Shown here in pieces: positions 13,613 through 20,493 of a DNA stretch of 47,654 nt. A model generated the notes under the pieces. That model had not been told where the DNA came from. It worked only from the letters and a program-made list of their open reading frames with translations, and made no database searches. The stretch comes from a virus. Every line of letters starts with the position of its first letter. Within the stretch, counting starts at the first letter, position 1. The translations under genes were made by a program, and so were the position numbers. The DNA is taken from positions 1 to 47,654 of the IMG/VR virus record IMGVR_UViG_3300020156_000009; one strand, 5' to 3'.

Positions 13613-16093
13613 TCACATCGGCTGGACGATCTCATCCATGCCAGGCCAGAGGCGCTTCGCCTTCTGCGTGGGGGTCATCCCCGTCTTCAGCACGAGGCCG
13701 CGGTAGCGGAACGCGCCGCGCACGGTGTCGTCACCATCGACGCCCGCAGGGCGATGCTTCGCGAAGCCGAGCGCGGACATCTGGCGGTTGAACGCCGAGC
13801 GGTCGTCCTGCGTTCCGTGGCCCGCGGCGCACCATGCGATGTAGGCATCCCACACTTCGCCGATCGTCGAGCCGGGCTGATCGGGGTCGCGGATGCAGAG
13901 GTCGTCGACGAAGGCCGTGAGCGGAGCCGAGTTGGCGCGGAACTCTGCGCGGTCGATCGCGTCGGACTCGGGCACGGTGAAGCGGTCGCGGGCGTTCAGG
14001 CGGCGGTAGCCTTCCAGCGCCCAGAGCGCGATCCCGCCGAGCTCAGGGAGAAGGCGCGAGAGGAGATCGTGATCCTCCTTCCCGAGGAACGAGCGCGTCA
14101 TCCGCAGCATGAGAAAGCGCGTCGAGATGGCGTCGGCGTCGTCGTAGAGACGCGGCATCTCGTTGGAGCCGACCATCACCCGAGCCGACGGCCGGATGGC
14201 TGTCAGGTCTTTGAACTTGCGGTTGATGTTGATCGCGTCGCCACCGATGATCTCCAGTAGCGACTGCGCCGCCTGGGCCGCCTCGCGGCCGGAGCCGCGC
14301 AGGTCGCCGAGCACAACGAGCGCTGCGGACTCCAGACCCTGGAGGCCGAAGTCTTTCGAGAAGCTCGACATCGTGACAGGCAGCATCCCGCGGCCCTCGC
14401 CGCCGACCAGTGCGCCCGCCACGGTCATGATCGTTCCCTTGCCCGAGCGTGGCGGCCCGATCAGCAGCATCCCCTTGTGCCGTCGCACGTCGCCGCTGAT
14501 CACGTACCCGAACCACTCCTGAAGCAGGCGCTTCGATTTCTTGTCGCCCGGCCAGAGGGTGTCGAGGAAGCGGAGCCACTCGACAGGCTCGCTCGCGCCG
14601 GAGATGTCGGCGTCGAGGTGGTTCAGCGAGAAGAAGTGGCGGGAGCGCGGGAACGTGTCGCCCGTGCGCGGATCGAGCAGGCCGTCGCGCGCCGGCACGA
14701 GGTGCGCAGGCATCCCGTCGCCCTTGCCGCCCAGCCAGAGCGGGAGCGGCTGTGCGGCAATCGTCGCGGCGGCCTCCAGCATGCGCACCACGGCGGCAAC
14801 CTTCCCCGGCGTCGGCGACCACTCGATCTGCTTCATGCCCTTGGCCGTGCGCTGGTCGAAGGTCGCATCGCGCAGGCTCGCGGCCACGCGGTTGAACACC
14901 GCGGCTTCGCTCGTCGGTTGCCAGTGCGCGTCCTCGTACAGGTGCCAAGTGTCGCGGAAGAAGATCAGCGGCGGCAGCACTTTGCGATCGATGATGTCGT
15001 GCGCGACCAGCATCGGTTGCTCCGGCGGGAAGGTGTGCCCGACCGTGCCTCGCGGCGCGTACTCGTCATGCGCGGGCCTGTGCTTCTTCTTGGCCTTCGG
15101 CTTCTTCTTCGCGCTCTTCGCCTTCGGCTTCTTCTTCGCGCCCTTGCGCCGGCGCGGTGCGTCGTCGAACGGCGTCAGCGGCGGCGGCACGACGATCTCG
15201 TCGGCGACCTTGGCGATGACGCCGGGGACATCGTGCGTCCAGAACTTCTGCCGGTTGCCCGAAGGGTCAGGGTGCCCGTCGAACCACGCCGACTCGAAGG
15301 CTTCCAGGCTCGCGCGGCGTCCGCGGCCGGCGCGATGGGCGGCGCCGATGACGCGGAGCAGGTGCTCGCGCAGGGTGGCGTCGCCTTCGCCGTCGCGGGG
15401 GATCGCGTCGATGAGCGCCTCCACCTGCGGCGACATCTCGGCGTCGTGCTCGGCATCCATCCACGCCTCGGCCTCGTCGGCGGTGACGCGGGCGGTGGAG
15501 AGGCCGGAGTCTTCGGCATCCGCGCGCAGCGCCTCGATCCACGAGGCGGGCAGCGGGGCGATGTGACCCGCGGCGGGGATGCGCAGGCGGTCGCCGTCCT
15601 CGTCGTACCAGTGATAGCGCGAGCCGTCGGTGAGCTCGGACGGCCAGACCACGGCGAAGCGGTGGTGATGCTGGATGACGTCGACACCCTTCCCGCCGAA
15701 ACGAGCCTGGCTGAGGATGACGCCCTGGGGGATGGAGAACCAGCGGATGCGGGTCTCCGACTCGCCACCGTGGCGCGAGGAGTAGAGGGTCGCGGGAAGG
15801 TCGCCGTGCACCTGCTCGAAGGCGGCGAGCGTCTCGGGGCCGACGCTGCCCTCGCCGTGGTCGGTGCCATCGACGTCGAGGCCGACGAGCCAGGCGGGTA
15901 CGCGCAGGCCGACGTTGCCGCGGGGCTTGCGCCGGGCGTCCGCCTTCACGGTGGCGCGCGTCGTCTCGCCGTCGGCACCCGTCCGGCCCTTCGGCGGCGG
16001 ATTCTTCCGACCCTTCGGCAGGGGGAAGATGCTCCCCTCGAAGATCGATCCCTTGTACTCCTTGGCCGCTTTGCGGAACGTCTCGCGGGTCAT
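13613..16093 (-). CDS. Prim-Pol primase / P4-type helicase fusion
   Basis: 826 aa replication protein. The N-terminal part (about 50-200) is a primase-polymerase domain with metal-binding GLDVDG (D73, D75), SSRHGG (105-110) and a His cluster at 142-144. A Lys-rich linker (RRRKGAKKKPKAKSAKKKPK) follows. The C-terminal part is an SF3/D5-type helicase with Walker A GPPRSGKGT (546-554), an acidic VVLGDLRG and a sensor-like MVGSNEMPRL, as in P4 and similar phage/plasmid primases. It should open the origin, unwind and lay primers for the host polymerase. Start at 16093 overlaps the upstream stop (ATGA). Confidence 0.93.
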   Translation of the reverse strand: MTRETFRKAAKEYKGSIFEGSIFPLPKGRKNPPPKGRTGADGETTRATVKADARRKPRGNVGLRVPAWLVGLDVDGTDHGEGSVGPETLAAFEQVHGDLPATLYSSRHGGESETRIRWFSIPQGVILSQARFGGKGVDVIQHHHRFAVVWPSELTDGSRYHWYDEDGDRLRIPAAGHIAPLPASWIEALRADAEDSGLSTARVTADEAEAWMDAEHDAEMSPQVEALIDAIPRDGEGDATLREHLLRVIGAAHRAGRGRRASLEAFESAWFDGHPDPSGNRQKFWTHDVPGVIAKVADEIVVPPPLTPFDDAPRRRKGAKKKPKAKSAKKKPKAKKKHRPAHDEYAPRGTVGHTFPPEQPMLVAHDIIDRKVLPPLIFFRDTWHLYEDAHWQPTSEAAVFNRVAASLRDATFDQRTAKGMKQIEWSPTPGKVAAVVRMLEAAATIAAQPLPLWLGGKGDGMPAHLVPARDGLLDPRTGDTFPRSRHFFSLNHLDADISGASEPVEWLRFLDTLWPGDKKSKRLLQEWFGYVISGDVRRHKGMLLIGPPRSGKGTIMTVAGALVGGEGRGMLPVTMSSFSKDFGLQGLESAALVVLGDLRGSGREAAQAAQSLLEIIGGDAININRKFKDLTAIRPSARVMVGSNEMPRLYDDADAISTRFLMLRMTRSFLGKEDHDLLSRLLPELGGIALWALEGYRRLNARDRFTVPESDAIDRAEFRANSAPLTAFVDDLCIRDPDQPGSTIGEVWDAYIAWCAAGHGTQDDRSAFNRQMSALGFAKHRPAGVDGDDTVRGAFRYRGLVLKTGMTPTQKAKRLWPGMDEIVQPM

Positions 16094-16464
16094 CGGTCGG
16101 CGTCCGCGCCTGCATCGACGCCCATCTGGTAGACCGCGAGGAGGCCGTCACGCATGGTCGGCTCGCGCATGTAGGTGGCGGCGATCACGATGTCGAGAGC
16201 GGTCGTGGCGGCCTGGTCATCGTGGCCCCGCATCTGGGCGACCTGCGCCTGTATCTCGGGGAGATGGCCGACGCCGAGGGCGTGAGCGGTGCGCTCCAGC
16301 ATGCTGGCGTCGGTCTCGTCGGCTCGTTCCTGTCGCTGTTGCAGTTCGGCGATGGAGCGGTCGACGGCATCGAACATCGCCGTGAAGGCGTCGTCGGGGA
16401 GCGGAGACTCGATGGCGTCGTCGGGGAGGGGAGGCATCCCGTCGGGTGAGGTCGGATCGTACAT
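16090..16464 (-). CDS. Hypothetical protein coupled to the primase
   Basis: 124 aa, starting MYDPTSPDGM, with GAGGAGAAT before the ATG at 16464. The acidic N-terminus contains two similar PLPDDA segments (a short internal repeat), followed by a helical, Gln-rich coiled-coil and a compact helical end. It is coupled to the primase-helicase by ATGA. A loader or accessory role for the helicase is a guess from position only. Confidence 0.75.
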   Translation of the reverse strand: MYDPTSPDGMPPLPDDAIESPLPDDAFTAMFDAVDRSIAELQQRQERADETDASMLERTAHALGVGHLPEIQAQVAQMRGHDDQAATTALDIVIAATYMREPTMRDGLLAVYQMGVDAGADADR

Positions 16465-16532
16465 GGGGATTCTCCTCGGTCAGAGCGGACTGGTGCGGCG
16501 TGCGGATGACTCGTTGGCCCCGTGAGGGGAAT

Positions 16533-16583
16533 CCGCCCCGCCTCCTGCGCATCGGCCGGATGCGGTCAGGGGAGGCGGGGCGG
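16533..16583 (-). terminator. Long GC-rich hairpin terminator
   Basis: A 13-bp perfect stem (CCGCCCCGCCTCC 16533-16545 with GGAGGCGGGGCGG 16571-16583) enclosing a second stem GCATC/GATGC. There is no U-run, as is common in high-GC actinobacteria. It lies between the stop of the gene at 16658 and the start of the 16464 gene, so it probably ends the short transcript from 17056. Confidence 0.7.
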
Positions 16584-16657
16584 TGCGAGAGTTGTCCGCT
16601 CGTCCGCGCCTACATCGTGGCACGGGTCAGGCGTCGGGCGCAAGCCCGAGGAGGGGA

Positions 16658-17056
16658 TCAGTCGGTGCGCTTCTTCGCCTTCTTCTCGGCCTCGCGCTGG
16701 AGCATCTTCAGGCGGCGGCGGAGCGCCTTCACGATGAACTCGGGCGTGCCCGCGGGGCACTGCTTCGGGTGGAGCGTGCGATACACATCGACGAAAGGAA
16801 TCCCGTCATCGGGGTTCCACGGCTCGATCGGCACGCCCATGAAGATGACGTGCTGCACGCGGTTGATCCAGCGCACATCGAAAGCGCCGGCGGGACGGTA
16901 GGCGCGCATCCTCCCTGCGCGGATCGCGTTGCGGTTGAGCTCAGGGAAGCCCGGCGCGTCGTCGGTGTATGGGACGCCGGGATCGGAGACTGCGGCCTTC
17001 ACGAGCGGGTGGTGGTCGTAGATGTCAGTGACATTTTGCGGAGATGCTTTGATCAT
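16658..17056 (-). CDS. Hypothetical protein, leaderless
   Basis: 132 aa, starting MIKASPQNVT. A -10 TAAGAT (17069-17064) is exactly 7 nt from the ATG and there is no ribosome binding site, so a leaderless mRNA is expected. The core (IRAGRMRAYRPAGAFDVRWINRVQHVIFMGVPI) is beta-rich, and the C-terminus is very basic (KALRRRLKMLQREAEKKAKK). It is encoded alone beside the TGTCA-rich region; the 5' codons include ATGTCAGTGACAT, one of the palindromes of that region. A DNA-binding role is possible but unproven. Confidence 0.75.
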   Translation of the reverse strand: MIKASPQNVTDIYDHHPLVKAAVSDPGVPYTDDAPGFPELNRNAIRAGRMRAYRPAGAFDVRWINRVQHVIFMGVPIEPWNPDDGIPFVDVYRTLHPKQCPAGTPEFIVKALRRRLKMLQREAEKKAKKRTD

Positions 17057-17300
17057 GCGACAGATCTTACATGAGTGGACGAGTTGACTGAAGGGGACGG
17101 CTTGACGTTGTCAAATGACAGGGTGGTGACATTTTGCCGAAACCGCTGAAACCCTACTCTTTACTAGTAAGTGACATCTTCTTCTAGTGACATCTAGGGT
17201 AAGTCTCACTGGAGAAAGGATAGTGTCAAGGCGTTCCTTGACACGCTGAAACTATGCATTCTAGAGCCAACTCCGGTGACACGGGTGTCAGTGTCACACG
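17026..17300. promoter_or_regulatory. TGTCA/TGACA-rich region between the two arms (possible origin or switch)
   Basis: Non-coding from 17057, AT-richer than the rest of the genome. It contains a perfect 13-bp palindrome ATGTCAGTGACAT just inside the left gene, two AGTGACATCT repeats 19 bp apart, a 9-bp inverted repeat GTGTCAAGG-CGTT-CCTTGACAC, TTGTCAAATGACAG, a TTACTAGTAA palindrome and GTGACACGGGTGTCAGTGTCAC. In all I count more than ten TGTCA or TGACA half-sites. This looks like a binding array for a replication or control protein. Confidence 0.6.
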
Positions 17301-17323
17301 TCACCTATCAGGTGGTGTAGGGT
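17294..17323 (+). promoter_or_regulatory. Promoter P5 with 13-bp operator (leaderless)
   Basis: Weak -35 TCACAC (17294-17299), operator CACCTATCAGGTG (17302-17314), -10 TAGGGT (17318-17323), GTG start 6 nt later at 17330. A second operator copy, CACCTATCAGTTC (17335-17347), lies inside the first codons, 33 bp from the first, about three helical turns. Confidence 0.7.
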
Positions 17324-17329
17324 GGAGCG

Positions 17330-17908
17330 GTGACCACCTATCAGTTCGCGCATGAGTTCCTCCGGCCCGTGCCCTATCACGCTCTTCTGCCCGAGTCGCT
17401 GGCGGCTGTCGAGGCGATGCAGAGCGTCGTCGCATCCAGCCGCATCGATCGGCTGATGGCGTCGATCGTGACCGACCACGGAAACCCCCGCGTCGTGCCG
17501 TTCGATGGCGACGTCGTGGCGCCGACGGCCCGCCTGATGCTCGCGAAGGCGGAGCATGCGGGTTTCACCGCCCAGCTGCTGGAGTTGCCCCGCGGATGCG
17601 TCGTGGAAGGCTACCGGCGACGGGACGACGGGATGCCCGTCTGCTTCCGCGCTCGCTGGCGCATCCATGTCGCGGGGTCAGGAGCGGTCAGCCGCCCCGC
17701 CGACGGGGCTTCATGGCATGAGCCGTGGCGCTACGAGATGGGCCGTGATGATCGCCCTGTCGGGATCAACAAGCAGGATCGCGTGGCGCTCGCAGGAAAG
17801 CGCGGTGCGGGGCTTGCAGCGGCGCACATGCGCCTCGTGGCGTCACCCTGGGGGATGCCCATCGATCACACCGAACTGAAACGGCGGATCGCGCAGTACG
17901 ATACCTGA
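17330..17908 (+). CDS. Hypothetical protein opening the late arm
   Basis: 192 aa from the GTG at 17330, 6 nt after the -10 TAGGGT. No ribosome binding site is visible, as expected for a leaderless message. The first part is helical and the second half is beta-rich and basic (LELPRGCVVEGYRRRDD, CFRARWRIHV). A Gly-rich stretch (AGKRGAGLAAAHMRL) is near the end. No recognised domain. It carries a second operator copy in its first codons. Precedes the small terminase; may be a packaging or late regulatory protein, but that is inference. Confidence 0.75.
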   Translation: MTTYQFAHEFLRPVPYHALLPESLAAVEAMQSVVASSRIDRLMASIVTDHGNPRVVPFDGDVVAPTARLMLAKAEHAGFTAQLLELPRGCVVEGYRRRDDGMPVCFRARWRIHVAGSGAVSRPADGASWHEPWRYEMGRDDRPVGINKQDRVALAGKRGAGLAAAHMRLVASPWGMPIDHTELKRRIAQYDT

Positions 17909-17953
17909 GAGGCGACGTGACCTCATGACCACCAGATGAGCAGGGAGCACCTC

Positions 17954-18358
17954 ATGAGCAGATCACTGACCGAGAAGCGTCAATGCTCCAGCACCTCCAA
18001 GCGCACGGGTCAGCAGTGCGGGCAGTACGTCGCCCCTGGCTTCACGGTCTGCAAGTGGCACGGCGCGAAGGCTCCTCAGGTGCAGAAGACGGCGCGGCAG
18101 CGTCTCGCCGAGGAGGTCATGCCCGCGATCGCACGACTGGCGACCGAGCGCGACAACGAGGAGGCGACGCCCTCTGAGCGCATCCGCGCCTCGACCGCGA
18201 TTCTGGACCGCTCCGGCTACGGCCCCAGCGTGAATGTCCAGCTCGACGATGCGCGGCAGTCGCTGGTGGAGAAGCTTCGCGCGATCCGCTCCGCCGTCCC
18301 CGATGCCGCCGGCGAGCTCGAAGTGCTGGATGCCGAGATCGTCGATGACGACGATTGA
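17954..18358 (+). CDS. terS: Terminase small subunit (zinc-binding type)
   Basis: 134 aa. Residues 11-36 have the Cys/His pattern C11, C22, C33, H36 in CSSTSKRTG...QCGQ...FTVCKWHG. This is the zinc-binding, Lys/Arg-rich motif typical of small terminase subunits in many actinophages. A helix for DNA binding and oligomer contacts follows, with an acidic tail (EIVDDDD). It would recognise packaging sites and present DNA to the large subunit. The start is the ATG at 17954 with CAGGGAGC upstream, not the in-frame ATG at 17936, which lacks a good site. It is separated from terL by six small genes and about 2.1 kb, which is unusual. Confidence 0.75.
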   Translation: MSRSLTEKRQCSSTSKRTGQQCGQYVAPGFTVCKWHGAKAPQVQKTARQRLAEEVMPAIARLATERDNEEATPSERIRASTAILDRSGYGPSVNVQLDDARQSLVEKLRAIRSAVPDAAGELEVLDAEIVDDDD

Positions 18359-18383
18359 CGTCACCTAATAGCTAGCGTAGAGT
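18355..18383 (+). promoter_or_regulatory. Promoter P6 with 13-bp operator
   Basis: TTGACG (18355-18360) overlapping the terS stop codon, a 17-bp spacer with CACCTAATAGCTA (18362-18374), TAGAGT (18378-18383). The leader starts near GTCTGCATCCGCC (18390-18402) and has GAAGGAG before the ATG at 18422, the same layout as P1-P3 and P9. Confidence 0.8.
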
Positions 18384-18421
18384 CGAAGAGTCTGCATCCG
18401 CCGCTCACGAAGGAGCACCCC

Positions 18422-18706
18422 ATGACTGACCGACCGCACCCCGGTGCGCTGAAGGTGCCAGCGAGATATGTCGTGCACCATAACGTGCGCGGCAACGGGC
18501 GCTGGGAAGTGCACCCGAAGGATTCTCCCTACTGCGAGTTGAGGCATCCTGGGTGGAATCCCCTCGTCTCTGGTGGCGGCTGCCTGGGTCTCTCGATTCC
18601 TCGTGGTCGCTGGTCCGACGCTGTGACGATCGCGCACCGGCGCTCATCCGAGGCGCGTCTCGCGTTCCGTGATCAGCTTCAGGCACGAGGGAGGGATTTC
18701 CAGTGA
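18422..18706 (+). CDS. Hypothetical protein
   Basis: 94 aa, starting MTDRPHPGAL, with GAAGGAG upstream. Beta-rich with aromatic residues (ARYVVHHNVRGNGRWEV), two Cys, and a C-terminal helix. The stop overlaps the next start as GTGA. First gene of a six-gene block of unknown function between the terminase subunits. Confidence 0.75.
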   Translation: MTDRPHPGALKVPARYVVHHNVRGNGRWEVHPKDSPYCELRHPGWNPLVSGGGCLGLSIPRGRWSDAVTIAHRRSSEARLAFRDQLQARGRDFQ

Positions 18707-19464
18707 CCGACGAGAAGCTGATCGAGGAAGCCGTGAATGCGGTGAGCGTGGCGAAGGAAGCCATCTGGCGCACCTCGCCCGACTTTGATGGGGAGGCGCA
18801 CCTGGTCGGCATGCTCGACACAATGCTCGCCGTGTTCGAGAAGGCGCACGCCGTCACTGAACGTCACTCGATGTCAGTGACGAACAGTGAGGCGCACACC
18901 CCAACCGACGCCGCCGCCGAGCGCGAGGAAATCGCTCGTATCATCGGTGGCCATATCGACGTGCCCGTATCGAGCCGCCTGGCTATCGCGCGATCGATCC
19001 AAGGGAACGGATTCGCTCGCCGCCCCACCCCGACCGACGACGAGCGGGAAGCGCTGAGCGAGTTCCTGTTCACGATCTACGAGCACGGCTCTCAGCCGAA
19101 CGCACTGCGCGAGGCTGAAGCGATCCTGGCGTTCCTCCGCACCCGTCGTTCGGAGGTAGTACCGGAGCCGAGCGCCGCAGGGCAACGCGAAGCGCTCGGC
19201 CTCCTGATCCGCGACATCTACCGGAAGCACGGCTACTACGCCGCCGATCAAATCGTCGCCGATGAGATCGCGGCGTCGGACCTCTGGCGCCGCCGCACCG
19301 AGGTATCGGAGCCGAGCGCCGGTGTGTTCGATGAACTCGCCAAGGACGTCGAACGATTCCGCGACCCAGAGGAGCCGGAGCCGAGCGCCGAGCGGCGTGA
19401 CACGCCGCGTCCACGGGACATCATGCGCGCCGCTCTGCGTGCTGCTGCCGAGGTGACGCGATGA
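18703..19464 (+). CDS. Hypothetical protein with three EPSA segments
   Basis: 253 aa from a GTG at 18703 overlapping the previous TGA. An N-terminal helix is followed by loosely repeated blocks, each about 45 residues, separated by E-P-S-A (around residues 155, 203 and 226). The middle contains a helical unit (AEREEIARIIGGHIDVPVSSRL), and LRTRRSEVVPEPSA, RRRTEVSEPSA and RDPEEPEPSA mark the spacers. An inverted repeat in the DNA lies at 18854-18890. No family recognised. Confidence 0.75.
   Translation: MTDEKLIEEAVNAVSVAKEAIWRTSPDFDGEAHLVGMLDTMLAVFEKAHAVTERHSMSVTNSEAHTPTDAAAEREEIARIIGGHIDVPVSSRLAIARSIQGNGFARRPTPTDDEREALSEFLFTIYEHGSQPNALREAEAILAFLRTRRSEVVPEPSAAGQREALGLLIRDIYRKHGYYAADQIVADEIAASDLWRRRTEVSEPSAGVFDELAKDVERFRDPEEPEPSAERRDTPRPRDIMRAALRAAAEVTR
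18854..18890. repeat. Imperfect inverted repeat inside a gene
   Basis: TCACTGAACGTCACT (18854-18868) pairs at 13 of 15 positions with AGTGACGAACAGTGA (18876-18890), around ATGTCAGTGA. The half-sites resemble those of the 17026-17300 region. Confidence 0.6.
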
Positions 19465-19754
19465 GCACCCTCACCGAGAGAGCCGAGGAGATCGAGAAGA
19501 GCGCGGCTCGCGGCTCGTACTGGGAGCGACGCCTCCTGGCCCTCGCGCACGGCGACGCCTACTCTGCCGCCCGACTCGACCTGATCATCGATGGCAACCC
19601 CTGGTGGTCCGACCTCCGGCGCCGCCCGTTCGCCGGCAACCCCGAGCTGCGTCGCCTCTTCCGGGCGGCGCGCGATGCGCAGAACGAACTGCGTGGCCAT
19701 CTGCTCAGCATCGTCTGGCAGCAGCAGATCGAGATCGAGGAGCCGGAGCGATGA
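19461..19754 (+). CDS. Hypothetical helical protein
   Basis: 97 aa, starting MSTLTERAEE, ATGA-coupled. Mainly helical and charged, with a W-rich centre (NPWWSDLRRRPF). The stop overlaps the next start. Unknown function, second coupled gene in the block between the terminase subunits. Confidence 0.75.
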   Translation: MSTLTERAEEIEKSAARGSYWERRLLALAHGDAYSAARLDLIIDGNPWWSDLRRRPFAGNPELRRLFRAARDAQNELRGHLLSIVWQQQIEIEEPER

Positions 19755-20032
19755 AGTATTCGCACATCGCGACCGGCCCGCACATGACTGGCCGCGACGC
19801 CAGGTTCAGGATCAACACCGCGCCGGGGGTCATGGAGCCGACGCATGGCGTGAATGAGGCTCACGGCTCGTTCCTCCAGCGTGACAAGGTGGTCGAGCTA
19901 CGCGACGAACTCGTCGCCTGGCTGAAGGAGAACCCCAGCACCGAGGAGCGGGTGCGCCAGATCGTCGGCGGCAACATCGACGAGACGACCATCGCTGCTC
20001 TCCTCGCGCTGATCGAGAGGGAGAAGCGGTGA
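19751..20032 (+). CDS. Hypothetical protein
   Basis: 93 aa, starting MKYSHIATGP at 19751 (ATGA junction). The first 40 residues are loop-rich. The rest forms two helices (QRDKVVELRDELVAWLKENP and ETTIAALLALIEREKR), a possible dimerisation unit. The end is ATGA/GTGA-coupled to the next gene. Longer upstream frames overlap the previous gene and are rejected. Function unknown. Confidence 0.75.
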   Translation: MKYSHIATGPHMTGRDARFRINTAPGVMEPTHGVNEAHGSFLQRDKVVELRDELVAWLKENPSTEERVRQIVGGNIDETTIAALLALIEREKR

Positions 20033-20244
20033 CCGCTCATCGCGTGACCAATCGGCTCGGCGCCCGCTTCGCCGTGTCGAGCAACTGGCTGTTCGACGAC
20101 CACGACTCGATCCCCGCCCCCGGCGACGTCGGCGGCACCTTTCGCGCGACGCTGATCGCGGTCTCCGCTGAGCAGGCGATCTCTGGCGCAGCGGCGATGA
20201 TGCACTCCGATGTCATCGTGACCGCCGTGGAGATCGCCGGATGA
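20029..20244 (+). CDS. Small hypothetical protein
   Basis: 71 aa from a GTG start at 20029 overlapping the TGA. Beta-alpha-beta character (RFAVSSNWLF, FRATLIAVSAEQAISGAAAMM, VIVTAVEIAG), a compact single fold. ATGA-coupled to the following gene. Function unknown. Confidence 0.7.
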   Translation: MTAHRVTNRLGARFAVSSNWLFDDHDSIPAPGDVGGTFRATLIAVSAEQAISGAAAMMHSDVIVTAVEIAG

Positions 20245-20480
20245 CCGCCGACTCGATCCCGCCCAGCATCCGTGCTGAGCTCGACGTGACGCCGGCGTGG
20301 TGGGATGAGCAGTTCCGCGCGCTCGTGCGGAAGCAGATACCGCGCGACGCGGCCAGTCACGCCGGGCACGACGTCGACCGCGACGAGTACATGTTGCGAT
20401 CGTCCAACGGCGAGATGATCTACTACGCCACACGCTCATGGTGCGCCACCTGCGGCGTCGAGATCACCGACGTCACCTGA
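20241..20480 (+). CDS. Small protein with a CxxC pair
   Basis: 79 aa, starting MTADSIPPSI. An N-terminal helical part (WWDEQFRALVRKQI) is followed by a beta-rich end with CATCG. The single CxxC would need other ligands (His residues in SHAGHD) to bind zinc. The stop codon lies inside the operator of terL. Unknown function. Confidence 0.7.
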   Translation: MTADSIPPSIRAELDVTPAWWDEQFRALVRKQIPRDAASHAGHDVDRDEYMLRSSNGEMIYYATRSWCATCGVEITDVT

Positions 20481-20486
20481 TAGCCT
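20474..20486 (+). promoter_or_regulatory. Promoter P7 and operator upstream of terL (leaderless)
   Basis: Operator CACCTGATAGCCT (20474-20486) has TAGCCT (20481-20486) as its end, and TAGCCT is a -10 placed exactly 7 nt before the ATG at 20494. No ribosome binding site is present. The operator overlaps the -10, so binding should block terL transcription directly. Confidence 0.65.
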
Positions 20487-20493
20487 GGGCGGC

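Noticed and set aside
14477-16132. A 551-codon plus-strand frame
   Set aside because: It is antisense to the primase-helicase, whose Walker and Prim-Pol motifs are intact on the minus strand.
17936-17953. Earlier ATG for the small terminase
   Set aside because: No ribosome binding site fits; the ATG at 17954 has CAGGGAGC at a good distance.
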